DNA of 64,000 bases from Ahrensia sp. (lineage in GTDB: Bacteria > Pseudomonadota > Alphaproteobacteria > Rhizobiales > Rhizobiaceae). Positions 23,972-34,381 of the stretch are shown in pieces (position 1 is the first letter of the stretch; each line of letters opens with the position of its first letter). The notes below the pieces were generated by a model, which did not search any database, was not told where the DNA came from, and saw nothing but the letters and a program-made list of their open reading frames with translations. Where the stretch lies: the NCBI GenBank assembly GCA_002698425.1, contig NZXU01000056.1, forward strand, positions 47,948 through 111,947, in the 5' to 3' direction. Made by a program: the position numbers and the translations under genes.

Positions 23972-25483
23972 TCAGGCGAAGCTGTCTGCGAATTGGCTGC
24001 GTAGAAGGTTCTTTTGCACCTTGCCCATCGTGTTGCGCGGCAATTCCTCCAGAAAGACGATCTTCTTCGGACGCTTGTAGGCGGCCAGCCGCGCACCGAG
24101 CGCCTCGATAACGTCGCGATCATTCAGGCTCGCGCCATCCCGCGGCACGACAGCGGCGACGATCCCCTCGCCGAAATCGGGATGCGCGACGCCGAACACC
24201 GCGCTTTCGAGGACACCCTCCATCGCGTCGATCTCCAACTCGACCTCTTTCGGGTAGACATTGAAACCGCCCGTGATGATCAGGTCCTTGCCGCGTCCGA
24301 CGATGTGGACATAGCCGTCGGCATCGACCTTGCCGAGATCGCCGGTGACGAAGAAACCGTCCTCGCGGAATTCGGCGGCAGTCTTTTCGGGCATGCGCCA
24401 ATAGCCCGAAAAGACGTTCGGCCCGCGCACCTCGATCATGCCGATGTCCTCGGGCCCGAGCGGCGCGCCAGTTTCCGGGTCGACGATCCTGAGATCCACG
24501 CCCGGCAGCGGAAAGCCCACGGTTCCCGCGACACGCCGCCCGTCATAGGGGTTCGACGTGTTCATGTTGGTCTCGGTCATGCCGTAGCGTTCGAGGATCG
24601 CATGGCCCGTCCGGTCCTGCCATTCGCGGTGGGTCTCGGCGAGAAGCGGCGCGGAGCCGGAGACGAACAGGCGCATATTCGCAGTCGCCTCACGGGTCAG
24701 CCCCGGCTGCTGCAACAGCCTCGTATAGAAGGTCGGCACGCCCATCAAAGTCGTTGCCTCCGGCATCGCGGCGAGCACCTTGGCAGGATCGAATTTCGGC
24801 TGGAAAATCATCGAGGCGCGCGACGCCAGCACGACATTGGTGGCGACGAAGAGCCCGTGCGTGTGGAAAATCGGCAAGGCATGGATCAGCACGTCATCGG
24901 CGGTGAAGCGCCATGCCTCGACAAGCGACAGCGCGTTGGAGAGCAGGTTGTCATGGCTCAACATCGCGCCCTTGGAACGCCCGGTCGTGCCCGATGTGTA
25001 GAGGATCGCGGCGATGTCGGATCCGCCGCGCGGCGAGGTTTCGGCAAGCGGACTCGCCGTGTTCGCCGCATCCTCCAGCGTGCCCTGGCCTGTCGCGTCG
25101 AGCGTCAGGACCGCAGCGCCGGCTGCCTTGGCGACAGGGTCCAGGGCATCGCGTTTCGCCGGATCGCAAACGAAGATGACCGGTTCGGCATCGCCGAGGA
25201 AATACTCGATCTCGGCAGGGGTGTAGGCGACATTGAGCGGCAGGTAGATGCCGCCGGCGCGCACGACCGCGAGATAGAGCGCCAGCGCTGTCGCGGACTT
25301 TTCCGCCTGCACCGCGACCCGGTCGCCAGGCTTCAACCCCGCCTCGACCAGCGCCCCGCCGAGGCTCGCGCAGTGATCGGCGAACTCCCGGTAGCTGATC
25401 GCGCCCGCGATCTCGTCGCGCATCAGCAGACGGTCTTCCGCGCCGGCCGCGCCAAGCAGCGCGTCATACAGGTTTCCAGCCAT
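23972..25483 (-). CDS. matB: Malonyl-CoA/methylmalonyl-CoA synthetase (MatB-like)
   Basis: A 503-residue acyl-CoA ligase. Adenylation motifs are clear: ILYTSGTTGRSKGAMLSH near residue 160, ALPIFHTHGLF near 205, ERYGMTETNMN near 295, VTGDLGKVDADGYVHIVGR near 385, and the catalytic lysine segment PRNTMGKVQKN near 490. The ERYGMTETxM stretch and overall likeness point to malonyl-CoA synthetases. It would activate malonate or methylmalonate. It lies 93 bp after mmsB on the same strand, so methylmalonate from valine breakdown is a plausible substrate. The start at 25483 follows GGGAGGACATTCC; a longer in-frame start is not supported. Confidence 0.85.
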   Translation of the reverse strand: MAGNLYDALLGAAGAEDRLLMRDEIAGAISYREFADHCASLGGALVEAGLKPGDRVAVQAEKSATALALYLAVVRAGGIYLPLNVAYTPAEIEYFLGDAEPVIFVCDPAKRDALDPVAKAAGAAVLTLDATGQGTLEDAANTASPLAETSPRGGSDIAAILYTSGTTGRSKGAMLSHDNLLSNALSLVEAWRFTADDVLIHALPIFHTHGLFVATNVVLASRASMIFQPKFDPAKVLAAMPEATTLMGVPTFYTRLLQQPGLTREATANMRLFVSGSAPLLAETHREWQDRTGHAILERYGMTETNMNTSNPYDGRRVAGTVGFPLPGVDLRIVDPETGAPLGPEDIGMIEVRGPNVFSGYWRMPEKTAAEFREDGFFVTGDLGKVDADGYVHIVGRGKDLIITGGFNVYPKEVELEIDAMEGVLESAVFGVAHPDFGEGIVAAVVPRDGASLNDRDVIEALGARLAAYKRPKKIVFLEELPRNTMGKVQKNLLRSQFADSFA

Positions 25484-25576
25484 GGAATGTCCTCCCGCGA
25501 TCCTGTCCGGACCGCTTTGCATACAGCGGCCGGATGACGGCTTGCAAGAACCCGCCGGCCGTTCCTCCTGGCCCGC

Positions 25577-26464
25577 CTAGGACCGTGCCGCGGTCTTCAG
25601 ATAGTCGATGATGCCGGAGAAATCCTTCCCCGCGCCGCCTTCCTCCAGAAAGGTCTCGTAAAGCCGCATGGCATGCGCGCCCATCGGAGTCGCTTGGCCC
25701 GCCTCCTCGGCGGCCTGCTGCGACAGGCCTAGATCCTTGAGCATCAGTTCAGCGGCGAAGCCGGGCTTGTAGCCGTGATCTGCCGGGCTATCCGGTCCGA
25801 TGCCCGGCACCGGACAATATTTGTTCACCGACCAGCAGAAACCCGAGGAGGTCGAAATCACGTCGAAGGCCGCCTCGGCCGACAGCCCGATCTTCTCGGC
25901 CAGCGCGAAGGCTTCACAAGCGCCGATCATCGAGATCGCCAGCAGCATGTTGTTGCAGATCTTCGCCGACTGGCCGGCTCCGCCCTCGCCGCAATGGACC
26001 AGCCTGCCGCCCATGATATCGAGGACCGGCGAAGCCTTGTCGAAAGCCTCCTTCGAACCTCCGGCCATGAAGGTCAGCGTGCCGGAAACCGCGCCCGACG
26101 TGCCGCCGGACACCGGCGCGTCGAGCGGTAGGAGGCCGGCGGCCTCGGCCATCGCGTGCGCCTGTTTGGCGCTCACCACATCGATGGTCGAGCAATCGAT
26201 GATGACCGCACCTTTTTCGGCCGCCGGAACGATCTCCTCGAAGACTTTCAGGACGATCGGCCCGTTCGGCAGCATCGTGATGACGATCTCGGCGCCCTCG
26301 ACGGCCTCGGCGGCGCTTGCCGCCGGGATCATCCCTTCCGCTTTCGCCTTCTCCACCGCAGCGGCGACCGTATCGAAGACGCGGACCTCGTGAGCGGCTT
26401 TCTTCAGGTTGATGGCCATCGGCAAGCCCATATTGCCAAGGCCGATGAATGCGATCCTGCTCAT
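25577..26464 (-). CDS. mmsB: 3-hydroxyisobutyrate dehydrogenase
   Basis: A 295-residue NAD-dependent enzyme converting 3-hydroxyisobutyrate to methylmalonate semialdehyde in valine breakdown. The Rossmann motif is FIGLGNMGLPMA at the N-terminus. DAPVSGGTSGAVSGTL near residue 115, the catalytic lysine region GAGQSAKICNNMLL near 165 and a terminal KDFSGIIDYL complete the family pattern. Length is standard. The start overlaps the hydrolase stop by 4 bp. It is the fourth gene of the mmsA operon. Confidence 0.95.
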   Translation of the reverse strand: MSRIAFIGLGNMGLPMAINLKKAAHEVRVFDTVAAAVEKAKAEGMIPAASAAEAVEGAEIVITMLPNGPIVLKVFEEIVPAAEKGAVIIDCSTIDVVSAKQAHAMAEAAGLLPLDAPVSGGTSGAVSGTLTFMAGGSKEAFDKASPVLDIMGGRLVHCGEGGAGQSAKICNNMLLAISMIGACEAFALAEKIGLSAEAAFDVISTSSGFCWSVNKYCPVPGIGPDSPADHGYKPGFAAELMLKDLGLSQQAAEEAGQATPMGAHAMRLYETFLEEGGAGKDFSGIIDYLKTAARS

Positions 26465-27519
26465 TCGGTCTCCTCCTCTCCAAGCTTCAATTCGTCTGGC
26501 CCGAGCGGCGCCAGCATCGCCTCGATCCGCGCCGGGTCGAGATCCTCCAGCCGCGCCACCTTCCATTTCGGATTGCGGTCCTTGTCGATGATCTGGGCGC
26601 GCACGCCCTCGACGAAATCGCCATCCGACATCGACCGCCAGGTGAAGCGGTATTCGAGCGCCAGCGCGTCTTCGATCCTGTCGAGCGCTCGCACGCTTCG
26701 AACGAGGTCGAAGGCACACCCGACGGAAAGCGGGCAGGCCTTGCGGATCATCCCGGCCGCCTTCTGCGCGAAATCCGAGCCGTCCACTTCGAGGGATGTC
26801 ACGCAGTCGAGCGCTGTCGCGCCGGCAAAATGACGGTCGATCGCCTCGAGATGCAGTGCCAGCGTCCCCTCGCCTGCCGGGCGGACGAAGCCGGAAATCG
26901 TATCCGGATCGGCGGTTTCCGCGAGCCGCTGCTTCAGCGTGTCGAGATCGCCCGACGCAACCGCCACATCGGCAAAGCCCGCGCGAATGGCGTCTGCCGC
27001 GTTCATGCGCCAGCCGGTCATTGCCAGGAATTCGCCGAGATGCCCCGGTGCTTTCGCCAGATGGAGCGAGCAGCCGACATCCGGAATCAGGCCGATCGCG
27101 CATTCGGGCATGGCGATCATCGACCGTTCAGTAACGATCCTGTGCGAGCCGTGCACGGAAATGCCCGCACCGCCGCCCATGACGATCCCGTCCATCACCG
27201 CGACATAGGGAATGGCGCAATCAGCAATGGCCGCATTCATCCGGTATTCGTCGGCCCAGAACCTGCGGCCATAGGCGTAATCCCCGTGGCTGCCCGTCGC
27301 GTACATCTGGGCGATATCGCCGCCGGCGCAAAAAGCCTTTTCGCCCTCCGCGTCGATCAGGATCAGATCGATCGCGCCGTCCGCCTGCCAACGCTCGATC
27401 GCCGCCTCGATCGCGATGGCCATGTCATAGGTCAGCGCATTGAGTGCCTTCGGCCGCGCCAGCGTGATCCGGCCGGTTCGCCCGGCTTCGCGGATTTGGA
27501 TATCGGCCAACTCGCTCAA
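26461..27519 (-). CDS. 3-hydroxyisobutyryl-CoA hydrolase
   Basis: A 352-residue member of the crotonase superfamily, longer than hydratases and with the HIBCH-type features: AFCAGGDIAQMY near residue 64, VMDGIVMGGGAGISVHGSHRIVTE near 110, MPECAIGLIPDVG near 138, and a C-terminal domain with FVEGVRAQIIDKDRNPKW near 308. It releases 3-hydroxyisobutyrate from its CoA ester, the committed step of valine breakdown. It starts 1 bp after the acyl-CoA dehydrogenase stop and overlaps mmsB, fitting a single operon. Confidence 0.93.
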   Translation of the reverse strand: MSELADIQIREAGRTGRITLARPKALNALTYDMAIAIEAAIERWQADGAIDLILIDAEGEKAFCAGGDIAQMYATGSHGDYAYGRRFWADEYRMNAAIADCAIPYVAVMDGIVMGGGAGISVHGSHRIVTERSMIAMPECAIGLIPDVGCSLHLAKAPGHLGEFLAMTGWRMNAADAIRAGFADVAVASGDLDTLKQRLAETADPDTISGFVRPAGEGTLALHLEAIDRHFAGATALDCVTSLEVDGSDFAQKAAGMIRKACPLSVGCAFDLVRSVRALDRIEDALALEYRFTWRSMSDGDFVEGVRAQIIDKDRNPKWKVARLEDLDPARIEAMLAPLGPDELKLGEEETE

Positions 27520-27520
27520 A

Positions 27521-28663
27521 CTAGCGCTCCGCCAGCATGTGACGCGCGACGATCACGCGCATGATCTCGTTGGTGCCTTCGAGGATCTGGTGCACGCGCA
27601 GATCGCGCACGATCTTCTCCAGACCGAAATCGACCAGATAGCCATAACCGCCATGGATCTGCAGCGCCTCGTTGGCGGCCTTGAAAGCGACGTCGGTGAC
27701 GAAGCGCTTGGCCATGGCGCAGAATTTCGTCGCGTCTTTCGCGCCGGCATCGAGCTTCGACGCCGCATGGTAGAGGAAGACGCGCGCCGCCTGAAGTTCG
27801 GTCTCCATGTCGGCCAGCTTGAATTGCAGCGATTGCAGGTCCGCGATCGGCTTGCCGAAGGCCTTGCGTTCGCGCGCATAATCCAGCGCCTTGTCGAGCG
27901 CCGCCTGCGCCGCGCCAAGCGCGCTTGCCGCGATGTTCAGACGGCCGCCGTCGAGACCGGCCATCGCGTAGCGGAAGCCCTTGCCTTCCTCGCCGAGCAG
28001 ATGATCGGCCGGAACCTTGCAATCGTCAAACTGGACCTGCGCCGTCGGATGGGCCTTCCATCCCATCTTGCGCTCATTCGCCCCAAAGGAGAGGCCCGGC
28101 GTGCCGTTCTCGACCAGGATGGCGGAGATGCCGTCGGCCCCCTCGCCGCCGGTGCGCACCATGGCGAGATAGAGATCGGAAAAACCGCCGCCCGAAATGA
28201 AGGACTTCGTGCCGTTCAGCTTCCAGCCATTGCCGTCGCGCTCGGCGCGTGTCCGAAGCGAAGCGGCGTCGGATCCGGCATCCGGTTCGGTCAGGCAATA
28301 GGCCGCGATCAGTTCCATCGAACAAAGCTTCGGCAGCCAGGCCTGGCGCTGTTCCTCGGTGCCGAACCGGTCGATCATCCAGGCGGCCATGTTGTGGATC
28401 GAGATGAAGGAGCCGATCGACGGGCAACCATGCGCCAGCGCCTCGAAGACGATGACCGCGTCGAGGCGTCCGAGCCCCGACCCGCCGACATCCTCGCGCA
28501 CATAGATGCCGCCGAGCCCGAGTTCGCCGACAGACCGGACGACATCGGCGGGAAACTGCGCGGTCTCGTCCCATTCGACTGCTTTCGGCGCCAGCTTGTC
28601 ATCGGCGAATGTGCGCGCCATGTCGCGGATTGCGCGCTGTTCGTCGGTCAGACCGAAATCCAT
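27521..28663 (-). CDS. Isobutyryl-CoA dehydrogenase (acyl-CoA dehydrogenase)
   Basis: A 380-residue acyl-CoA dehydrogenase. Recognisable parts are AYCLTEPDAGSDAASLRTRA near residue 125 (FAD and substrate contact), NGTKSFISGGG near 155, the RKAFGKPIADLQSLQFKLADM segment near 265, and the C-terminal QIHGGYGYLVDFGLEKIVRDLRVHQILEGTNEIMRVIVAR. It would oxidise isobutyryl-CoA to methacryloyl-CoA, passing electrons to ETF. Substrate is inferred from position between mmsA and the hydrolase; short or branched acyl-CoA is certain only as a class. Confidence 0.92.
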   Translation of the reverse strand: MDFGLTDEQRAIRDMARTFADDKLAPKAVEWDETAQFPADVVRSVGELGLGGIYVREDVGGSGLGRLDAVIVFEALAHGCPSIGSFISIHNMAAWMIDRFGTEEQRQAWLPKLCSMELIAAYCLTEPDAGSDAASLRTRAERDGNGWKLNGTKSFISGGGFSDLYLAMVRTGGEGADGISAILVENGTPGLSFGANERKMGWKAHPTAQVQFDDCKVPADHLLGEEGKGFRYAMAGLDGGRLNIAASALGAAQAALDKALDYARERKAFGKPIADLQSLQFKLADMETELQAARVFLYHAASKLDAGAKDATKFCAMAKRFVTDVAFKAANEALQIHGGYGYLVDFGLEKIVRDLRVHQILEGTNEIMRVIVARHMLAER

Positions 28664-28682
28664 AGCCTTCTCCTTCCGCGCG

Positions 28683-30182
28683 TCAGTTCATCGTCGGAAT
28701 GACGAATTCCGCGCCGTCCTTGATGCCCGAGGGCCATCGCGAAGTGATCGTCTTGGTGCGGGTATAGAAGCGGAAAGCATCGGGCCCGTGCTGGTTGAGG
28801 TCGCCGAAGCCGGACCGTTTCCAGCCGCCGAAGGTGTAATAGGCCAGCGGCACCGGGATCGGCACATTGATGCCGACCATGCCGATATTGATGCGCGCTG
28901 CAAAGTCCCGTGCGGCGTCGCCGTCACGGGTGAAGATCGCGACCCCGTTGCCATATTCGTGGCTCATCGCGAGATCGAGCCCTTCCTCGTAGGTCTTGGC
29001 GCGCACCACCGACAGGACAGGCCCGAAGATTTCTTCCCTGTAGATCGACATGTCCTTCGTCACGTTGTCGAACAGGCAGCCGCCGATGAAGAAACCCTCT
29101 TCGTAGCCCTGCATGGAGAAATCGCGGCCGTCGACAACGAGGTCCGCGCCTTCCTCGATCCCCTTGTCGACATAACCCTTGACCCGATCATAGGCTGCCT
29201 TGGTAACAAGCGGCCCGAAATCGGCGTCGTTGCCGGCCGTATAAGGCGCGATCTTCAGGTTCTCGACGCGCGGCGTCAGCTTTTCCATCAGCCGGTCCGC
29301 CGTGCCCTCGCCGATCGGCACGGCGACGGACACCGCCATGCAACGCTCGCCAGCGGCGCCGTAGCCGGCGCCCACCAACGCATCGACCGCCTGGTCCATG
29401 TCGGCGTCCGGCATGATCAGCATGTGGTTTTTGGCGCCGCCGAAGCACTGGACGCGCTTGCCCGCCGTGCACCCCCGCGAATAGACATATTCGGCGATTG
29501 CCGTGGAGCCGACGAAGCCGACCGCCATGATGTCGGGATGATCGAGAATGCCGTCGACAGCTTCCTTGTCGCCATTGACGACATTGAGGATGCCTTCCGG
29601 CAGGCCGGCTTCGATCATCAGTTCGGCGAGCATGATCGGCACCGACGGATCGCGCTCGGACGGCTTCAGGATGAAGGCATTGCCGCAGGCGATCGCCGGG
29701 CAGAACTTCCACATAGGGATCATGGCGGGGAAATTGAACGGCGTAATGCCGGCGACCACGCCAAGCGGCTGGCGCACCGAATGGATGTCGATGCCGGGGC
29801 CGGCGCCCTCGGTGAACTCGCCTTTCAGAAGATGCGGCGCGCCGATGCAGAATTCCGCGACTTCGAGACCGCGTATCACGTCGCCCTTCGCGTCAGGCAG
29901 CGTCTTGCCATGTTCGCGCGACAGCGCTTCGGCCAGCTTGTCCATGTCGCGATTCAACAGATCGACGAATTTCATCATCACGCGGGCCCGGCGCTGCGGA
30001 TTGGTGGCGGCCCATCCCGGCTGTGCGGCCTTCGCGTTGTCGATTGCCGCGTTCAGTTCACCGGCGCTTGCGAGCGCCACCTTCGCCTCGACCTCGCCTG
30101 TCGCCGGATTGAAGACGTCGCTGGTGCGACCGCTGGTCCCGGCGACGCGTTTGCCGCCAATGAAATGTCCGATCTCGCGCAT
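28683..30182 (-). CDS. mmsA: Methylmalonate-semialdehyde dehydrogenase (CoA-acylating)
   Basis: A 499-residue aldehyde dehydrogenase of the MmsA group. It has FNFPAMIPMWKFCPAIACGN near residue 140, FVGSTAIAEYVYSRGC near 225, the catalytic cysteine in GAAGERCMAVSVAVP near 280, and YREEIFGPVLSVVR near 375. It converts methylmalonate semialdehyde to propionyl-CoA with NAD and CoA. It is the first gene of the valine operon and starts 100 bp from the divergent LysR gene, its probable regulator. Confidence 0.95.
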   Translation of the reverse strand: MREIGHFIGGKRVAGTSGRTSDVFNPATGEVEAKVALASAGELNAAIDNAKAAQPGWAATNPQRRARVMMKFVDLLNRDMDKLAEALSREHGKTLPDAKGDVIRGLEVAEFCIGAPHLLKGEFTEGAGPGIDIHSVRQPLGVVAGITPFNFPAMIPMWKFCPAIACGNAFILKPSERDPSVPIMLAELMIEAGLPEGILNVVNGDKEAVDGILDHPDIMAVGFVGSTAIAEYVYSRGCTAGKRVQCFGGAKNHMLIMPDADMDQAVDALVGAGYGAAGERCMAVSVAVPIGEGTADRLMEKLTPRVENLKIAPYTAGNDADFGPLVTKAAYDRVKGYVDKGIEEGADLVVDGRDFSMQGYEEGFFIGGCLFDNVTKDMSIYREEIFGPVLSVVRAKTYEEGLDLAMSHEYGNGVAIFTRDGDAARDFAARINIGMVGINVPIPVPLAYYTFGGWKRSGFGDLNQHGPDAFRFYTRTKTITSRWPSGIKDGAEFVIPTMN

Positions 30183-30282
30183 GGCGTCCTCCCGATGGAA
30201 TATCCGCCCTAAAATATCGCGATTGAATGCGCAAATCCACGCGCTTGATCACCCATCTATTGTGCGGATATGCTCATACCCG

Positions 30283-31206
30283 ATGGCTTTCGATTGGGAC
30301 GACCTGCGCTATTTTCTCTCGGTCGCTCGCACTGGCCGGCTGACCGCCGCGGCGCGGCGTATGGGAACCGATCATGCGACGGTCAGCCGGCGGATCACGG
30401 CACTGGAGGGGAAGCTCGGCGCCGAACTGTTTCAGCGGTCGCCAAGGGGCTATTCACTGACCGATGCCGGCGAGCGGCTGCTGACCCAGGCGGAGACGAT
30501 CGAAAGTTCGGCCGCCAGTATCGAAAACGAGATCGCGGGCGAGAAATTTTCGCTGAGCGGCGTGGTGCGCATTGGCGCGCCGGACGGTTTCGGCTCCCTC
30601 TTCCTCGCGCCGCGCATCGGAGACCTTACCCATCGCAATCCGCAGCTGGAATTGCAGATCGTCGCCATGCCGCGCGTCTTCAGCTTGACGAAGCGAGAGG
30701 CGGATATCGCCATCGGACTGGAGCGCCCGGACAAGGGCCGTCTCTATTCGCGCAAGCTCACCGATTACACGCTGCATGTCTATGGCGCGCGCCGTTATGT
30801 CGAGGACAACGAACCCATCACGCGCCCGCAGGATTTCGCCCGTCACCCGCTGATCGGCTACATTCCGGAACTGATCTTCACGCCGCAGCTCGACTATCTC
30901 GGCCAAGTCGGCGACGGGCTCGCGCCGCGGCTGTCCAGCACGAACCTCTTCGCGCAGTTCCACGCCACAAGGGCCGGCGCCGGGTTCTGCATCCTGCCGG
31001 ACTTCATGGCTGCCGAAGATCCGGACCTCGTTCCGGTCCTGCCCCGCCAAATCGAACTCGTCCGCACCTTCTGGATCATCGCCCATCTGGACGCGCGCGA
31101 ATCGGCGCGCATCCAGACAGTGATGGGGTTCATCGCCGACGAGGTGGCCGCCGCGAGATCGGTCTTTATGCGTTCAGTCGACCAGGTTGACGAGTTGGCT
31201 GACTGA
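30283..31206 (+). CDS. LysR family regulator divergent from mmsA
   Basis: A 307-residue LysR protein. The HTH covers about residues 5-65 ([40 protein letters not shown] is the pattern), with an effector domain from about 90. The effector domain resembles the [19 protein letters not shown] type. Divergence from mmsA with a 100-bp gap is the usual sign of control over the neighbour, so an inducer from valine breakdown is plausible. Its last 33 bp overlap the end of the convergent pntB gene. Confidence 0.88.
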   Translation: MAFDWDDLRYFLSVARTGRLTAAARRMGTDHATVSRRITALEGKLGAELFQRSPRGYSLTDAGERLLTQAETIESSAASIENEIAGEKFSLSGVVRIGAPDGFGSLFLAPRIGDLTHRNPQLELQIVAMPRVFSLTKREADIAIGLERPDKGRLYSRKLTDYTLHVYGARRYVEDNEPITRPQDFARHPLIGYIPELIFTPQLDYLGQVGDGLAPRLSSTNLFAQFHATRAGAGFCILPDFMAAEDPDLVPVLPRQIELVRTFWIIAHLDARESARIQTVMGFIADEVAAARSVFMRSVDQVDELAD

Positions 31207-32607
31207 GTCCTTGGCGTCTCCGAAGAACATGCGCGTGTTGTCCTTGTAGAAGAGCGGGTTCTCGATGCCCGAGTAACCGGTGCCCTGGCCGCGTTTGGAG
31301 ACGAAGACCTGCTTCGCCTTCCAGACTTCCAGCACCGGCATGCCGGCGATCGGCGAGTTCGGATCTTCTTCCGCCGCCGGGTTGACGATGTCGTTGGAGC
31401 CGATGACGATCACCACGTCGGTCGAGGGGAAGTCCTCGTTGATCTCGTCCATTTCCATGACGATGTCGTAGGGCACCTTGGCTTCCGCGAGCAGCACGTT
31501 CATGTGGCCCGGCAGGCGGCCGGCGACCGGGTGGATCGCGAAGCGCACCTCTTTGCCCTGCGCGCGCAGCTTGCGCGTCAGCTCCGACACGGCCTGCTGG
31601 GCCTGCGCCACCGCCATGCCGTAGCCCGGCACGATGATGATGGAGTCGGCGTCCTTCAGCGCCGCCGCGACGCCGTCCGCGTCGATCGCGATCTGCTCGC
31701 CCTCGACTTCCATCGCCGGCCCGGTCGTGTTGCCGAAGCCGCCGAGAATGACCGAGACGAAGGACCGGTTCATCGCCTTGCACATGATGTAGGAGAGGAT
31801 CGCGCCCGACGAGCCGACCAGCGCGCCGACCACGATCAGCAGGTCGTTGCCTAGCGAGAAACCGATCGCCGCCGCCGCCCAGCCCGAATAGGAATTGAGC
31901 ATCGACACGACCACCGGCATGTCGGCGCCGCCGATCCCCATGATCAGGTGATAGCCGATGAAGAAGGCGAGCAGCGTCATCAGGATCAGCGCCCAGGCGC
32001 CGGCCCCGTTGAGGAACATGAGCAGCAGGATCACCGAGAGGCCCGCCGCGCCGGCATTGAGCATGTGCCCGCCCGGCAGCTTCGTCGCCTTCGAGGTCAC
32101 CTTGCCCGCGAGCTTGCCGAAGGCGATCACCGAGCCGGTAAACGTCACCGCACCAATAAACACGCCGAGGAACAGTTCGACCCGCAGGATCGACAGTTCC
32201 ACCGGCGTCTTGTGCGCCAGGATCGCGGCGAAGCCCGTCAGCGCATGGCGCGCCTCCTCGCTCATGGCGGCGACGCGCGCCGCCTCGATATAGGCGTTGT
32301 AACCGACGAACACCGCCGCGAGGCCGACCAGCGAGTGCATCGCCGCGACCAGTTGCGGCATCTCGGTCATCTGCACGCGCTTGGCGACATACCAGCCGAT
32401 CAGGCCGCCGCCGGCGACGAGCACCAGCGACAGGAGCCACAGGCCCGAGCCGGGTCCGATGAGCGTCGCGATCACCGCCAGCGCCATGCCGGCAATGCCG
32501 TACCAGACGGCGCGTTTGGCGCTTTCCTGTCCCGACAGCCCGCCGAGGCTCAGGATGAAGAGAACAGCTGCGACGACATAGGCCGCGATGGAGAATCCGT
32601 ATTCCAT
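31174..32607 (-). CDS. pntB: NAD(P) transhydrogenase subunit beta
   Basis: A 477-residue membrane protein. The N-terminal two thirds hold about nine membrane helices including [22 protein letters not shown]. The C-terminal NADP-binding domain carries [17 protein letters not shown], the [18 protein letters not shown] segment and [15 protein letters not shown]. With PntA it couples hydride transfer between NADH and NADP to proton movement, supplying NADPH. It follows pntA by 12 bp. Its 3' end overlaps the convergent LysR gene by 33 bp. Confidence 0.96.
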   Translation of the reverse strand: MEYGFSIAAYVVAAVLFILSLGGLSGQESAKRAVWYGIAGMALAVIATLIGPGSGLWLLSLVLVAGGGLIGWYVAKRVQMTEMPQLVAAMHSLVGLAAVFVGYNAYIEAARVAAMSEEARHALTGFAAILAHKTPVELSILRVELFLGVFIGAVTFTGSVIAFGKLAGKVTSKATKLPGGHMLNAGAAGLSVILLLMFLNGAGAWALILMTLLAFFIGYHLIMGIGGADMPVVVSMLNSYSGWAAAAIGFSLGNDLLIVVGALVGSSGAILSYIMCKAMNRSFVSVILGGFGNTTGPAMEVEGEQIAIDADGVAAALKDADSIIIVPGYGMAVAQAQQAVSELTRKLRAQGKEVRFAIHPVAGRLPGHMNVLLAEAKVPYDIVMEMDEINEDFPSTDVVIVIGSNDIVNPAAEEDPNSPIAGMPVLEVWKAKQVFVSKRGQGTGYSGIENPLFYKDNTRMFFGDAKDSVSQLVNLVD

Positions 32608-32619
32608 GCCCCTTCCCCC

Positions 32620-34194
32620 TTACGACTTCTGGAACATGGCGAGCATCCGGCGCGTCACGAGGAAGCCGCCGAAGATGTTGATGCCGGCCATGAAGACCGA
32701 CAACGCCGCGAGCATCACCACCAGCCACGAGCCGGAGCCGATCTGCATCAGCGCGCCAAGAATGATGATCGACGAGATCGCGTTGGTGACCGCCATCAGC
32801 GGCGTGTGCAGCGCATGGCTGACGTTCCAGATCACCTGGAAGCCGATGAACACCGACAGGACGAAGACGATGAAGTGCTGCATGAAGCTGGCCGGCGCGA
32901 CGAGCCCGACCGCCAGCAACAGCACGGCGCCGACGCCCAGCAGCGTGACCTGTTGCTTCGTCTGCGCCTTGAAGGCCGCGACTTCCTGCGCGTGTTTTTC
33001 CTCGGGCGTTAGTTCCTTCGGTTTTTCCTTCGGCTTCTGCGCCGCGATCGCCTGCACCTTGGGCGGCGGCGGCGGGAAGGTGATCTCGCCATCATGGGTG
33101 ACGGTCGCGCCCCGGATGACGTCATCCTCCATGTTATGGACGATGACGCCGTCCTTTGCCGGCGTCAGGTCGGTCATCATGTGGCGGATATTGGTCGAAT
33201 AGAGCGTCGAGGACTGCGCCGCCATGCGGCTAGGGAAATCGGTGTAGCCGACGATGGTAACGCCATTGTCGGAGACGATCTTCTCGTCGGGCACGGTCAG
33301 GTCGCAATTGCCGCCGCGCTCGGCGGCGAGGTCGACCACGACGGAGCCGGGCTTCATGGCCTCCACCATGTCCTTGAGCCACAGTTTCGGCGCGTCGCGT
33401 CCCGGGATCAGCGCCGTGGTGATGACGATGTCCATGTCGGGGGCCAACTCGCGGAACTTCTCCAGCTGCTTCTCGCGGAATTCCGGGCTCGACGGTGCGG
33501 CATAGCCGCCGGTCGCGGCGCCGTCCTGCGCCTGTTCCTCGAAATCGAGATAGACGAACTCCGCCCCCATGCTCTCGATCTGCTCGGAGACTTCCGGACG
33601 CACGTCGAACGCATAGGTGATCGCGCCGAGCGAGGTCGCCGTGCCGATGGCGGCGAGACCGGCGACGCCCGCACCGACGATCAGCACTTTCGCCGGCGGC
33701 ACCTTGCCGGCCGCCGTAACCTGGCCGGTGAAGAAACGCCCGAAATTGTTGCCCGCCTCGATGACGGCGCGATAGCCGGCGATATTCGCCATCGACGACA
33801 GCGCATCCATCTTCTGCGCGCGCGAAATGCGCGGCACCATGTCCATGGCGATGACATTGGCACCGGTGCCCTTGCACAATTCCAGAAGCTTGTCGTTCTG
33901 CGCCGGGTAGAAGAACGAGATCAGCGTCTTGCCGCCGGTCAGCCGCTTCGCCTCGGTATTCGTCGGCGGGCGGACCTTGGCGATCACGTCGGCAGCCTTC
34001 CACAGCGCCGCCGCGGTCTTCACCACCTCGACGCCGGCCGCCTTGTAGGCCGCGTCGGAAAAGCCCGCTGCCACGCCGGCGCCGGCCTCGATCACGCAAT
34101 CATGGCCGAGCTTCTGCAGCTGCAACGCGCTCTCCGGCGTCATCGCAACACGGTTCTCGTCTTTGAAAACCTCTTTGGGCGTACCGATCTTCAA
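32620..34194 (-). CDS. pntA: NAD(P) transhydrogenase subunit alpha (fused)
   Basis: A 524-residue protein that joins the two alpha parts which are separate genes in many alphaproteobacteria. Residues 1-375 are the NAD-binding domain I ([20 protein letters not shown], the Rossmann stretch [17 protein letters not shown], and [12 protein letters not shown]). After a lysine/proline-rich linker, about four membrane helices follow from residue 415 ([40 protein letters not shown]). It forms the transhydrogenase with PntB. The start at 34194 is the first residue of the conserved domain. Confidence 0.96.
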   Translation of the reverse strand: MKIGTPKEVFKDENRVAMTPESALQLQKLGHDCVIEAGAGVAAGFSDAAYKAAGVEVVKTAAALWKAADVIAKVRPPTNTEAKRLTGGKTLISFFYPAQNDKLLELCKGTGANVIAMDMVPRISRAQKMDALSSMANIAGYRAVIEAGNNFGRFFTGQVTAAGKVPPAKVLIVGAGVAGLAAIGTATSLGAITYAFDVRPEVSEQIESMGAEFVYLDFEEQAQDGAATGGYAAPSSPEFREKQLEKFRELAPDMDIVITTALIPGRDAPKLWLKDMVEAMKPGSVVVDLAAERGGNCDLTVPDEKIVSDNGVTIVGYTDFPSRMAAQSSTLYSTNIRHMMTDLTPAKDGVIVHNMEDDVIRGATVTHDGEITFPPPPPKVQAIAAQKPKEKPKELTPEEKHAQEVAAFKAQTKQQVTLLGVGAVLLLAVGLVAPASFMQHFIVFVLSVFIGFQVIWNVSHALHTPLMAVTNAISSIIILGALMQIGSGSWLVVMLAALSVFMAGINIFGGFLVTRRMLAMFQKS

Positions 34195-34381
34195 GTCTGA
34201 CCCTCCCCGTCTCGTACGGTGACCGACATAAAGCGATTGCTGTGCCCGATGACAAGCCCGTGCAACCGCGCAACGCTGTTCTCAAGCGACGATTATAGGG
34301 TGAAAGCGCCTGCGTCCACGGAAAGCGGGCGAAAGGGAAAAAAGGTCGCGGCAATTGCGCCTTGCACCTTCCGCCACCGGA

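Noticed and set aside
30240..30262. TTGAT near the LysR/mmsA divergent region as an FNR half-site
   Set aside because: The second half-site (CATCT) does not match TCAA.
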